A stretch of DNA of 64,000 nucleotides, from the NCBI GenBank assembly GCA_035443945.1, contig DAOMNQ010000011.1, positions 1 to 64,000 on the forward strand. Reading direction: 5' to 3'. Of this stretch, positions 7,590 through 16,288 are shown one piece after another. The notes under the pieces are model-generated. The model was not told where the DNA came from, ran no database searches, and worked only from the letters and a program-made list of their open reading frames with translations. Position numbers and translations under genes: made by a program. This DNA comes from CAADGN01 sp035443945 (GTDB taxonomy: Bacteria; Planctomycetota; Phycisphaerae; Phycisphaerales; UBA1924). Each line of letters begins with the position of its first letter. Position 1 is the stretch's first letter.

Positions 7590-8146
7590 GCCTGCCGACC
7601 CTTTCGATCCCCGAAGTGGGACGCCCGACCGGCGCCTGCGCCGCCACGGGACGCACGCTCCAGCCCGGCGAGCCGTTCGTCGGCGCGCTCGCCGAGGACG
7701 CGGCATCCGAAGCCGTTCAGCGGTTCGACTTCGGCGCGTCGGCATGGACCGCCGGGGCCAGACCCCCCGAGCCGTGGCGGGTTGTCGCACACTGGCGCTC
7801 CGTCGTGCGAGTCTCGGACGCACCGCGCCGGATGCTCGCCGACGACGACGAGTTGCTCGACATCCTCGACCAGGCCGAGGGCGACGAAGACCCGGCGCAG
7901 GTCGCCTTCCGATACCTGCTCGCCCTGATCCTCATCCGCCGGCGCCGACTCCGTCTCGAAGGGAGCCGGAGCCTGGGCGACGGCCGCGCCGTCCTCCTCG
8001 TACGCCGCAAGGACGACCGCCCCACGCCCAGCGGCGAGTACGCCTGCCCCCCGACCGAGGTCATCGATCCGGGCATGGACCGCGCGGCGATGTCGGCCGG
8101 GATGCGCCTGCTGGACCGGATCATGGCGGGCGGCCAGAGCCGATAG
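7586..8146 (+). CDS. Conserved hypothetical protein, 186 residues
   Basis: The product is soluble and acidic, without a signal peptide. It opens with a segment that may be a treble-clef-like site (PTGACAATGRTLQPGEPFVGAL), a pattern seen in hypothetical proteins where GxC and TGR motifs recur. The middle part (QVAFRYLLALILIRRRRLRL) is a helix-rich core and the end is RLLDRIMAG. The ATG at 7586 has a strong ggagg site and overlaps the stop of the previous small gene. Together with the following lipoprotein and RDD protein it makes a probable four-gene operon of unknown role. Confidence 0.7.
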   Translation: MSLPTLSIPEVGRPTGACAATGRTLQPGEPFVGALAEDAASEAVQRFDFGASAWTAGARPPEPWRVVAHWRSVVRVSDAPRRMLADDDELLDILDQAEGDEDPAQVAFRYLLALILIRRRRLRLEGSRSLGDGRAVLLVRRKDDRPTPSGEYACPPTEVIDPGMDRAAMSAGMRLLDRIMAGGQSR

Positions 8147-8160
8147 ATCGGGAACACGAC

Positions 8161-9120
8161 GTGACTGAGTGGCGGAGTGGCAAAGTGGCAGAGTGCGCCT
8201 TGCGGCGCGTGATCGGAGTGCTGCTCGGCACGCTCATGGCCCTCGGCGGCTGCGCAACGAACGGCGACGTGCAACGCATCGAACGCGGCCCCGTTCCTCG
8301 CTACCCGGACGTCGCCGCACGCTACAACCAGACCGCCGATCGCCTCGATCGCCTCTGGTCGCGGGTCACGGTGTCGGTGCGTTCGCCCACGGGCAAGGGC
8401 GGACGCGAGACCGTCGAGCAGGCCGAGGGGCACCTGCTCATACGCAGGCCGCACGAACTCGCCCTGAGCGTGAACAAACTCGGCGAGACCTACTTCTATC
8501 TCGGCTCGAACGAAGGCTTCTACTGGTGGATCGACCTGACCGATCGCAGCCGCCGCTACGCCCTTGTCGGGCTGCACGACCTGGCGACCCCCGAGACCTC
8601 GCTGGAGTTCGGCGTGCCCGTGCACCCGCGCGAACTCGTTGACCTGCTCGCGACCTCCCCGCTGCCGATGCCCGAGGCGCCCCGCGTCGGCCCGGCCGCC
8701 CCGCCGGGCTGGACGCGCTGGTCGGACGACGGCCGCCTCCTCGGCGTCATCCTCCCCTCGCGCTGGGGGACGCGCCGCATGTGGCTCGACCCCAACACCT
8801 ACGAAGCCTCCATGGTCGAACTGCTCGGCGACGACGGCGAGCCGATCGCCGTCTCCACGCTCTCCCGTTACGACTACGTCCCCGTGCGCGGCGACGGGCG
8901 CGTCGGCCCCCGCATGGCCATGATGGTCCGCGTGGACGTGCCCGACGCCGAAACCACGATCACCCTCCGCCTCTTCGAGCCGGAGAACCGCGAGGTCAGC
9001 GACCGCGCGTTCGACCTCGAGCGCCTGCTCCGCGACTTCCGCGTCGCAGAGGTCTTCTCCCTCGACGAACGCCCCGACGCCGACAGGCCCGAGAGCGAAG
9101 CCCACGGGATCGAGGAATAG
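8161..9120 (+). CDS. LolA/LolB-like outer-membrane lipoprotein (putative)
   Basis: A lipoprotein signal is clear: RRVIGVLLGTLMALGGC with a lipobox cysteine. The rest looks like an all-beta lipid-binding fold of the LolA/DUF4292 kind: ADRLDRLWSRVTVSV, HLLIRRPHELALSVN, LGETYFYLGSNEGFYWWIDL, then MWLDPNTYEASMVELL and repeated strands to about residue 300. The start is uncertain. GTG 8161 keeps the whole frame, whereas TTG 8200 would give a textbook signal peptide and would exclude the GAGTGGC word array at 8167-8198 from the coding region. It lies 14 bp after the previous gene. Confidence 0.75.
   Translation: MTEWRSGKVAECALRRVIGVLLGTLMALGGCATNGDVQRIERGPVPRYPDVAARYNQTADRLDRLWSRVTVSVRSPTGKGGRETVEQAEGHLLIRRPHELALSVNKLGETYFYLGSNEGFYWWIDLTDRSRRYALVGLHDLATPETSLEFGVPVHPRELVDLLATSPLPMPEAPRVGPAAPPGWTRWSDDGRLLGVILPSRWGTRRMWLDPNTYEASMVELLGDDGEPIAVSTLSRYDYVPVRGDGRVGPRMAMMVRVDVPDAETTITLRLFEPENREVSDRAFDLERLLRDFRVAEVFSLDERPDADRPESEAHGIEE
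8167..8198. repeat. Octamer word array (GAGTGGCA family), copy 1
   Basis: Four 8-bp words in a row: GAGTGGCG, GAGTGGCA, AAGTGGCA, GAGTGCGC. The same words recur at 9121-9211 and, on the opposite strand, at 22183-22222 inside fliI. Confidence 0.85.
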
Positions 9121-9211
9121 AAGTGGCAGAGCGGCAGAGTCGCAGAGCGGCAACGTGCTTGCGGCGTCGGCACGCACTCGGCCACTTCGCTACTTCACCG
9201 CTCTGCCGCTT
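9121..9211. repeat. Octamer word array folded as an inverted repeat, copy 2
   Basis: The left arm 9121-9152 is AAGTGGCA, GAGCGGCA, GAGTCGCA, GAGCGGCA. The right arm from about 9183 carries complementary-type words CACTTCGC, TACTTCAC, CGCTCTGC, CGCTTCCT. The element lies at the 5' end of the RDD gene and encodes the n-region of its signal peptide. Confidence 0.8.
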
Positions 9212-10706
9212 CCTCATTCTGCTCCTCCTCGCCGCCCCCGCCCACGCCCAGCACGGCTGGGCTGTCGCCACACACCCCGGCACGGGCGGGCCTGCGCTCG
9301 TCCACCTTCCCCCGCGCGACGACGAACGGGGGGGGGACGGCTCCTATCGAATGGTGACGGAGTTGCACGCCGCGCCCGAAAGACTCGCGGCGTGGGACGG
9401 CCGCGCGTACATGGTCTTCCCGCCCGCCGGCGGCGTGCGCGTGCGACTGGTGCGGTCCGTGTCCGCCGTTCGCTCCGGTCTCGGCGGGCTGTGGGCCTAC
9501 GAGCCGATCGGTCGGCTCGGCCCGCACCCCTCGCTCCCCGGCGAAGGGTCTCTCGCCGCTGTCGCGGGCACTCCGGATGGGCCGGCCGCCCTGCTTCTCG
9601 GGATCGACGGAGCCTCGCTCCTGCGCCTCTCGCCCGCGGGCTGGCAGCCCATCCCGCTCCCCGACGACCTCCAACCGCACGATACAGGCCCGCGCCTCGG
9701 CATGGCCTGCAACGACCGCGGCCTCTGGATCGTCTCGCTGCGCGACGACGCAGCGTCTATCTGGCTCCTCGCTCCGCACGCCGACGCCGAATGGCAGCGA
9801 TACACGGTCCATGATGTTCCTTCCCTCGCGCCCGGCTCGCGCGTCGAGTTCATCGCCCACGGCCCACACCTGGCGATGGTGGCCTGCACCGGCGCGCGTG
9901 CCGAAGCGTTCGGCGTCGAGCCGGACGGCTTCGTCGAACTCGCGCGATTCGTCCGCGAAGGCGGGTCGTGGACGGTCTCGCCCACGCCCGTCTCCGGACG
10001 CATCGCGCTCCTCTGGCGAGAACTCGTTGTCGAGAGCGACGAGCGAGCCCGCGCCCGGGCGACCGTCGAGATCGCCGAAGTCTCGATCACTACGGGCACC
10101 GTCCTCTACCACGGCCCCATGCGACCCTCGCGCCCCGTCAGTTCAGGCGACTTCCGCCTGCTCGCGGTCGTTCTCCTCGGCGTGATGGTCGTCGTCGTCG
10201 CCCTCCTCATGCGCCCCACCGGCGAGTCGGGCGTCGTCGCGCTCCCGCCCGGCGTCGCCCTCGCGTCGCGCTCGAAGCGCATCGCGGCATCGCTCGTTGA
10301 CCTCCTCCTCGCCGCGGGCGGCGCCTCGATCATCACCGGCGCGCCCGTCGCCGAGATCCTCAGCCCCTTCACGCTCCTCGGCATCACCGGCAGCCCCGCC
10401 GAGCCGCTCACGGCCGTGGCGGTCGCGATCGCCCACGCCACGATCGGCGAGTGGCTCGGCGGCCTGACCCTCGGCAAGTGGCTCGTCGGCATCCGCGTCG
10501 TCCGCGCCAACGCCGACCGCCTGCTCCGACCCGCGCTCTGGCGTGCGGCCGTCCGAAACGCCTTCAAGTGGGTGCTTGCCCCCTGGGCGCTGGCCGGACT
10601 CATGACCCCCAACGCCCGCCACCGGGGGGACCTGCTGGCCGGGACGGTCGTCGTCGAACCGGTCGGGGAGCCTCCCATCGAGCCGGACGGCGAAGGCGCC
10701 GAGTGA
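9123..10706 (+). CDS. Exported membrane protein with C-terminal RDD domain
   Basis: A cleavable-looking signal (LCRFLILLLLAAPAHA) is followed by about 300 residues of repeated beta-strand pattern, suggestive of a propeller-like sensor domain. Then come a membrane helix (FRLLAVVLLGVMVVVVALLM) and an RDD domain with SKRIAASLVDLLLAAGG, LGGLTLGKWLVGIRVV and NARHRGDLLAGTVVV. RDD proteins are poorly characterised membrane proteins; some take part in ion transport. GTG 9123 is chosen because a gagga site sits 6 nt upstream; a later TTG (9159) would also keep the signal peptide. It closes the 7350-10706 operon. Confidence 0.75.
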   Translation: MAERQSRRAATCLRRRHALGHFATSPLCRFLILLLLAAPAHAQHGWAVATHPGTGGPALVHLPPRDDERGGDGSYRMVTELHAAPERLAAWDGRAYMVFPPAGGVRVRLVRSVSAVRSGLGGLWAYEPIGRLGPHPSLPGEGSLAAVAGTPDGPAALLLGIDGASLLRLSPAGWQPIPLPDDLQPHDTGPRLGMACNDRGLWIVSLRDDAASIWLLAPHADAEWQRYTVHDVPSLAPGSRVEFIAHGPHLAMVACTGARAEAFGVEPDGFVELARFVREGGSWTVSPTPVSGRIALLWRELVVESDERARARATVEIAEVSITTGTVLYHGPMRPSRPVSSGDFRLLAVVLLGVMVVVVALLMRPTGESGVVALPPGVALASRSKRIAASLVDLLLAAGGASIITGAPVAEILSPFTLLGITGSPAEPLTAVAVAIAHATIGEWLGGLTLGKWLVGIRVVRANADRLLRPALWRAAVRNAFKWVLAPWALAGLMTPNARHRGDLLAGTVVVEPVGEPPIEPDGEGAE

Positions 10707-10730
10707 AGCCGTTCACCGGCTGAGAACAGG

Positions 10731-10759
10731 TCAAGTTTGCGCGTTCGGTGGCCCGATAC
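10731..10759 (+). promoter_or_regulatory. Candidate sigma-28-like promoter before the TPR/flagellar run
   Basis: TCAAGTTT at 10731-10738, 13 nt, then CCCGATAC at 10752-10759, in the 101-bp gap before the TPR gene that heads the flagellar run. It resembles TAAAGTTT-N11-GCCGATAA with a longer spacer and mismatches. Weak on its own. Confidence 0.25.
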
Positions 10760-10807
10760 ATGCGCGATCGGGCTTCCTTTGGCCCGTGAGGCCGGAGGAT
10801 CCGGCCC

Positions 10808-13267
10808 GTGGCTGCCGTGCCGGAGGACCGGGTGGAGCAACGCCAGGAGACACCCCTGCCTTCAGGAACCCAGCGTTTACGCAACGCGCTGCGAGGCTCG
10901 TGGCAGGTCTGGCTCCTGGTCCTCGCCCTGATCCTGCTCGCGGGAGGCATCGCGACCGCGGTCATCCGCGCCCCCGGCCCTCAACTCGGCGGCCCGCTGA
11001 CCGAGGCCGAGGCCCTGATCGTCAACGACCGGCACGCCGAAGCGGTCGCGCTGCTCAACCGCGAGGTCTATCCCCACCTCGGCGATGAGCAGGTGAGCGC
11101 GGCCGCGCACGCCCGGTACCACCTCCTCCTTGCCCGTGCTCTCCACGGCGCGCAGAAGGCGCTCGGCGCGGACGTCGACCAGAACAACCGGAACATCGCC
11201 GCGGCGTACCTCGAAGCCGAGCGCTACGGCGCGGCCCTCGAACCCGGCGACGTCTACGTCCTCGCCGACACCTACCTGCGCCTCGACAGCCCCGACGAGG
11301 CCCTGCGCCGCGCCGAGGGGTTGGCCGAACACCAGACCGATCTTCGTCGGCGCGTCATCCGGCGTGTCGTCGAGCGATCGCTCGAACGCGACCCGCCGGA
11401 CCACGACCGCGCGGCCCAACTCGTTTCGCGCCTGCTCGCCGAGCAGGACCTCCCGATCGAAGAGCAGTTGTGGTGTCTCGCTCGACAGGCGGAAGGCCGC
11501 ATCGCGCAAGAGCGGTTGGACGAGGCCGTCACGCGCCTGGTGCAGTCCATCGTGCGCCTGCGGGACCGCGTCGACGACTCGCCCGAACTCGGCGAACTCT
11601 ACTACCTCCTCGGCGTCGGGCACTTCCGCCTCGGCGAACTCGACGAAGCCGTCCAGAACTTCGAACGGGCGTCGTCGATGCTCAGCGGGCTTGACCTCCG
11701 TCGCGGGCGCGCCGACCTGCTCACGGCCGAGGCCGAGTCCAAGCGGGGGGACACCGCCTCCGCCCGAGACCGCTACGCCACCCTGGCGAGCGAATGGGAA
11801 CTCACCCCGCTGCTCGCCCCCGCCCTCCTCGGCCTCGCCGAGACGCGCTGCACGCTCGGCGAAGAGGACGCCGCGCTCGAAACCTACGAGCGGCTCGTCG
11901 AAGCCGTGCGCCGCGCGCCCGACGGAGAGCCGGACCGGACGCGGGTCACGCAGAGCCTCCTCGCCCGCTACGGCGAGCGCTATTTCAGCGGCGACACCGC
12001 GGGCGCGATGCGCTACGCCCAACTCGCCGAGTCGCTCTACTCCATCGATGACGCGACCGCCGACGTGCTCCTCGCCCTCGCCGAGGCGCACCGGCGTGCC
12101 GCCGACGAGATCGAGGCCGCCGCAGGCGCGAGCGCGGACATGGCCGCACGCCGGCAGGCCCAGCAGCACCTCCTCAAGGCGGGCGGCTACTACGCCGAGC
12201 ACATGAACCGCGTCGTCCTCGCCGACAACGACGCCTACGCACGCTCCCTCTGGCTCGCCGCCGACTCCTACGACCGCGGCGGCGACCGCGAGCGCGCCAT
12301 CCTCAAGTTCCGCGAATACGCCTCCGGCTTCCCCGACGATCCACGCCAGGCCGAGGCCAGGTTCAGGCTCGCGCGGTGCTTCCAGGCGATGGGGCAGATC
12401 GACTCCGCCGCGGACGAGTTCCGCTCGCTTATCACCGACAAGAAGGAAGCAAAGGGCGTCGGCCCGTGGGCGGACGCCGCCTACGTCCCGCTCGCCCAGA
12501 CCCTCCTCGGCGACGCCGATCCCGACAACGACGCCGAGGCCGAGGAACTCCTCGTCGCGGTCGTCCACGGCGAACTGGGAGACTCCGAGTCCGCGGCCTA
12601 CCGCGACGCGCTCATCGAACTCGGCTCCTTCCTCTATACCGCACGCCGATACCGCGACGCGGTCGAACGCCTCGAAGAGGCCGCCCGACGCTTCCCGGAC
12701 GACCCGGCGACCAACGGCGTTCGCTACCGCCTCGCCGACTCGTACCGCCTCCTCGCCGGCGAGATCGCCGAAGAGACCGCCCGTGAAGCGATGCCCAGCG
12801 TCCGCGCCCGCGAACTCGCCCGCCTCCGCGAGGACTACCTCTTCCGTGCGCTCGCCCTCTTCGAGGAGGCGCGCGCCGGGCTGGAGGCCGTCGAGCCGGG
12901 CCGGCGCACGATCGTGGACGAGGTCCAACTCCGCAACGCCTATCTCTACCTCGGCGACTGCGCCATGGAACTGGGCGAGCACGAGAGCGCGATCCGCCAC
13001 TACACCGCCGCCCGAGACCGTTACCCCCGCGACCCCGCCTCGCTCGTCGCCCTCGTGCAGATCGTCAACGCCCACATGGCCAAGGGCGAGGTTGAACTCG
13101 CGCGCACCAGCAACGAGCGGGCACGCCGCTTCTTCGAGAGCCTCCCCGACGAGGCCTGGGACGACCCCTACCTGCCCATGTCGCGGCAGGACTGGGAGCG
13201 ATGGCTGAACTCAACGCTGGAACTGGACCGGCTGGCGACGGATCGCCGGTCGTCCGTCGGGCCGTAG
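10808..13267 (+). CDS. Membrane-anchored TPR-repeat protein
   Basis: The 819-residue protein has one N-terminal membrane helix (about 32-50, VWLLVLALILLAGGIATAVI) and then many helical TPR-like repeats (for example LGELYYLLGVGHFRLGELDE, ARFRLARCFQAMGQIDSAAD, RNAYLYLGDCAMELGEHESA). It is probably a periplasm-facing scaffold. It ends 25 bp before flgN on the same strand, so it may be cotranscribed with the flagellar genes, although no flagellar homologue is recognised. GTG 10808 follows a ggagg site. TPR proteins of this build are common in planctomycetes, so the motility link is contextual only. Confidence 0.8.
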   Translation: MAAVPEDRVEQRQETPLPSGTQRLRNALRGSWQVWLLVLALILLAGGIATAVIRAPGPQLGGPLTEAEALIVNDRHAEAVALLNREVYPHLGDEQVSAAAHARYHLLLARALHGAQKALGADVDQNNRNIAAAYLEAERYGAALEPGDVYVLADTYLRLDSPDEALRRAEGLAEHQTDLRRRVIRRVVERSLERDPPDHDRAAQLVSRLLAEQDLPIEEQLWCLARQAEGRIAQERLDEAVTRLVQSIVRLRDRVDDSPELGELYYLLGVGHFRLGELDEAVQNFERASSMLSGLDLRRGRADLLTAEAESKRGDTASARDRYATLASEWELTPLLAPALLGLAETRCTLGEEDAALETYERLVEAVRRAPDGEPDRTRVTQSLLARYGERYFSGDTAGAMRYAQLAESLYSIDDATADVLLALAEAHRRAADEIEAAAGASADMAARRQAQQHLLKAGGYYAEHMNRVVLADNDAYARSLWLAADSYDRGGDRERAILKFREYASGFPDDPRQAEARFRLARCFQAMGQIDSAADEFRSLITDKKEAKGVGPWADAAYVPLAQTLLGDADPDNDAEAEELLVAVVHGELGDSESAAYRDALIELGSFLYTARRYRDAVERLEEAARRFPDDPATNGVRYRLADSYRLLAGEIAEETAREAMPSVRARELARLREDYLFRALALFEEARAGLEAVEPGRRTIVDEVQLRNAYLYLGDCAMELGEHESAIRHYTAARDRYPRDPASLVALVQIVNAHMAKGEVELARTSNERARRFFESLPDEAWDDPYLPMSRQDWERWLNSTLELDRLATDRRSSVGP

Positions 13268-13292
13268 AAACACGGCAGGAAGAAGGTCACGG

Positions 13293-13777
13293 ATGGCCGC
13301 ACGCGAAACCGAATGGGACAGCGGCCTCGACGGCGAGCGGCTCGCGTCGCGCATCGTCGAAGCGCTCGACAGGCAACTCGCCCTCTTCCGACGGCTCGAC
13401 ACCCTCAGCCGTCGCCAGCGCGACGTCGTCAACGCGGGCGACACCGACCAGTTGCTCGGCGTCCTCGGCGAGCGCCAGGAAGTCATCGAGCAACTCGAAC
13501 GCCTCGGCGAACAACTCCGACCCGTCCGCCGCGGCTGGGACTCGATGCTCGAACGCCTCCCCACGAACCGCCGCGCCGAGGTGCGGGAGCGGCTCGACGC
13601 CCTCGCCGAACTGGCCGCCGCTCTCGCCTCGCGCGACGAGACCNNNNNNNNNNNNNNNNNNNNNNGGGAGCCATCGCCGGTGAGGTGAACACGCTCGGCC
13701 GCGCGCGCGGCGCCGCCGGCGCGTACGCCGCGCCCGAACCCGCGGCCACCCCGCGATTCCAGGACGTGGAGGGATGA
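13293..13777 (+). CDS. flgN: FlgN-like flagellar protein, interrupted by an assembly gap
   Basis: FlgN is the export chaperone for the hook-filament junction proteins FlgK and FlgL. The N-terminal part (from ATG 13293) is a coiled-coil-rich helix (DRQLALFRRLDTLSRRQRDVV, EVIEQLERLGEQLRPV). After the N run, a frame shifted relative to it gives the family's C-terminal ending EVNTLGRARGAAGAY ... PRFQDVEG. The two halves are in different frames only because the placeholder is 22 N; a true gap of 2 mod 3 bases restores one frame. The stop overlaps the start of the kinase gene (ATGA). Confidence 0.75.
13644..13665. other. Assembly gap (22 N) inside flgN
   Basis: Twenty-two consecutive N. The coding frames on the two sides imply that the missing length is not 22 but is 2 modulo 3. 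Confidence 0.99.
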
Positions 13778-14751
13778 GCGTGGCCGCGACGGCGATCCAA
13801 TCCGAAGCGATGACCGTCGGCAGGGCGCCGCACCCGGGGCTTGGAGAGTCGCCGCCCCTTGCGCCGCAGACGCTCGCGCCCGCGGACCTTGCCGAACTCC
13901 TCGCCGCGTTCAACGATGTCACCGCCAAACTCCAGTCGTCGCACGACCGCCTGCGCGACGAGGTCGCAAGACTCAACCGCGAGTTGAGCGAGGCGAACGG
14001 CGCGCTCGAGCGGTCGCGCCGCCTGGCCGCGCTCGGCGAGATGGCCGCCGGCATCGCCCACGAGATCCGCAACCCCCTCGGCGCGATCGGCCTCTACGCC
14101 CGGTCGCTCGGCGAAGACCTGGCCGATCGCCCCGAGCAGCGCGGCGTCGCCGAGCGCATCGCCCGCGCCGTGCGCGGCCTGGACGCGGTCGTTCACGACG
14201 TCCTCGCCTTTGCCGGCGAGGTCCGCCCCCGCTTCGGCGTCGCCGACGCTTCGGACCTGCTCGCCCGCGCCGCCGACGAGGCCGTCCACGCAGCCTCGGG
14301 CGTGCGAGTCCAGCGCGACGACCTCGGCCGTTCGCCCGCGCCCGTGCGCTGCGATGGCGAACTCATGCACCGCGCGCTCGTGAACGTCATCCGGAACGCC
14401 TGCGAAGCGATGGCGGAATCCGGTGCAGTGCCGCGTGCGCTCACGCTCGACGTGCAGCCCGTCCGTCTGCGCCCCGACGCCCGCACCGACGCCGTCGCGC
14501 TCGTTGTCCGCGATACCGGCCCCGGCGTCGGCCCGGAGGTCGTCGAGCGCATGTTCAACCCCTTCTTCACCACCCGCCCCACCGGCACCGGACTCGGACT
14601 GGCGATCGTCCACCGCATCCTGGACGCGCACGGCGGCCGAGTCACCGTGCGGAACAACGCCCCCCCCCCTGGCGCGACCGTGGAACTGGTCGTGCCCAAC
14701 GCAGGCGTCGAGGGATCGACGGATCAAGACAATCAGGAGCAGCGACAATGA
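13774..14751 (+). CDS. Flagellar two-component sensor histidine kinase (FleS/FlgS type)
   Basis: This 325-residue kinase has no membrane segment. A predicted coiled coil (about 45-85) leads into the HisKA H-box, GIAHEIRNPLGAI with phospho-accepting His96, then the HATPase domain: N-box (ALVNVIRNACEAMAE), G1 DTGPGV, F-box MFNPFFTTRPTGTGLGLAI and the terminal GATVELVVP. It overlaps flgN upstream and the response regulator downstream by ATGA junctions, so the three are coupled. Cytosolic FleS/FlgS-like kinases signal flagellar assembly state to the sigma-54 activator; the signal here is inferred from family and position. Confidence 0.85.
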   Translation: MSVAATAIQSEAMTVGRAPHPGLGESPPLAPQTLAPADLAELLAAFNDVTAKLQSSHDRLRDEVARLNRELSEANGALERSRRLAALGEMAAGIAHEIRNPLGAIGLYARSLGEDLADRPEQRGVAERIARAVRGLDAVVHDVLAFAGEVRPRFGVADASDLLARAADEAVHAASGVRVQRDDLGRSPAPVRCDGELMHRALVNVIRNACEAMAESGAVPRALTLDVQPVRLRPDARTDAVALVVRDTGPGVGPEVVERMFNPFFTTRPTGTGLGLAIVHRILDAHGGRVTVRNNAPPPGATVELVVPNAGVEGSTDQDNQEQRQ

Positions 14752-16220
14752 GCACTATCCTCGTGGTTGACGACAAGGAAATGATGCGCGACAGCGTGGC
14801 CTCGACGCTGACGAGGGCGGGGTTCACGGTCGCCTGCGCCTCCGCGGGGGAGGAGGCCCTCGACCTCGTCGCACGCCGCCGGCCCGACGCCGTCCTCACC
14901 GACCTCCGCATGCCCGGCCTGTCCGGGCTCGAACTCCTCGAGGGAATCCGGCGCATCGACGACGATCTCCCCGTCGTCGTCATGACCGCGTTCGGAACCG
15001 TCGAGACCGCCGTCCAGGCCATGAAACTCGGCGCGTTCGACTATGTCACCAAGCCCTTCGAGGGCGACGAACTCCTCATCGTCATCAAGCGCGCCGTCGG
15101 ACACGCCCGCGTCGTGCGCGAGAACGCCGTCCTCCGCGTCGGCGCGGCCTCGGCCCGGCAGGGCGACGCCATCGGCTCCCCGCGCGGCCTCGGACGACTC
15201 ATCGGTTCCTCCCCCGCCATGCGCCGCGTCCGCCAGCAGGTCGAAGCCGTCGCCGGCTCGCAGGGCACCGTCCTCATCACCGGCGAGTCCGGCTCCGGAA
15301 AGGAAGTCGTCGCCCGAGCCATCCACGAACTCAGCGGCCGAGCCTCAGGACCGTTCCTCGCCGTGAACTGCGCAGCCCTCAGCGAGGCGCTCCTCGAAAG
15401 CGAACTCTTCGGCCACGAACGCGGCGCCTTCACCGGCGCGGACAAACTCCGCAAGGGCCGGTTCGAACTCGCCGACGCCGGAACCCTCCTCCTCGACGAG
15501 GTCTCCGAGGTCAGCCCGCAGGTCCAGGCGAAACTCCTCCGCGTCCTCCAGGAGCGGGCCTTCGAGCGCGTCGGCTCAAGCGTCACCATCGGCGTGGACG
15601 TGCGCGTCGTCGCCACCAGCAACCGAGACCTGCCCCAGTCCGTCGCCGAGGGGGCGTTCCGTCAGGACCTCTTCTTCCGCCTGAACGTGCTTCCCATCCG
15701 CGTGCCGCCCCTGCGCGAGCGCCTCGAGGACGTCGCCGAACTCGCCTCGCACTTCTCCGCCGCGTTCGGCCGGCGCGAGTGCGCCCGGCCCATGCGCTTC
15801 GACGACGACGCCCTCGCCCACCTCGCCCACTACGAGTGGCCCGGCAACGTGCGCGAACTCATGAACGTCTGCGAGCGGGCCGTCGTCCTCCTCGCCGCCC
15901 GCGAGCGCATGGGCGAGCACGTCGGCGGCACCATCACCGCCGCACTCGTCGAGCCGTGGCTCGGCAGCGGCATCCCCGCTCCCGTTTCCCGCGGCGCCCC
16001 CATGTTCGAGCCAAAGCCCCCAACACCCAACGGCCACCACTCCCTCACCATCGAAGAGCGAACCCTCGAAGAGATCGAGCGCGAGGTGATCGTCGGCACA
16101 CTCCGCCGCTTCAACGGGCACCGCCAGAAGACCGCCCGCACCCTCGGCATCGGAGTCCGCACCCTCGGCCTCAAACTCAAGAAGTGGAAGGAGATGCAAC
16201 TCGTCGAGGCAAGCCTCTAG
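14748..16220 (+). CDS. Sigma-54-dependent response regulator (FleR/FlgR type)
   Basis: An NtrC-type activator of 490 residues: receiver domain (Asp52 in LTDLRMPG, Lys in VTKPF), AAA+ domain with Walker A GESGSGKE (about 181) and the sigma-54-contacting loop ERGAFTGAD, arginine-finger region RQDLFFRLNVLP, and a C-terminal Fis-type helix-turn-helix (GHRQKTARTLGIGVRTLGLKL). It therefore opens promoters with sigma-54 RNA polymerase after phosphorylation by the adjacent kinase, most likely for rod, hook and export genes. It overlaps the kinase gene (ATGA). No clear -24/-12 site was recognised in the window. Confidence 0.92.
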   Translation: MSTILVVDDKEMMRDSVASTLTRAGFTVACASAGEEALDLVARRRPDAVLTDLRMPGLSGLELLEGIRRIDDDLPVVVMTAFGTVETAVQAMKLGAFDYVTKPFEGDELLIVIKRAVGHARVVRENAVLRVGAASARQGDAIGSPRGLGRLIGSSPAMRRVRQQVEAVAGSQGTVLITGESGSGKEVVARAIHELSGRASGPFLAVNCAALSEALLESELFGHERGAFTGADKLRKGRFELADAGTLLLDEVSEVSPQVQAKLLRVLQERAFERVGSSVTIGVDVRVVATSNRDLPQSVAEGAFRQDLFFRLNVLPIRVPPLRERLEDVAELASHFSAAFGRRECARPMRFDDDALAHLAHYEWPGNVRELMNVCERAVVLLAARERMGEHVGGTITAALVEPWLGSGIPAPVSRGAPMFEPKPPTPNGHHSLTIEERTLEEIEREVIVGTLRRFNGHRQKTARTLGIGVRTLGLKLKKWKEMQLVEASL

Positions 16221-16288
16221 CGGAGAGCGACGGTGGGCACAACGACAAAGCGGCGGAGTGGTCCGCGGATTGCTGAGGGCCGGACGGC

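Noticed and set aside
10877..13075. Long minus-strand frame opposite the TPR gene
   Set aside because: It is a by-product of GC-rich codon bias of the + strand gene; it shows no family motifs.
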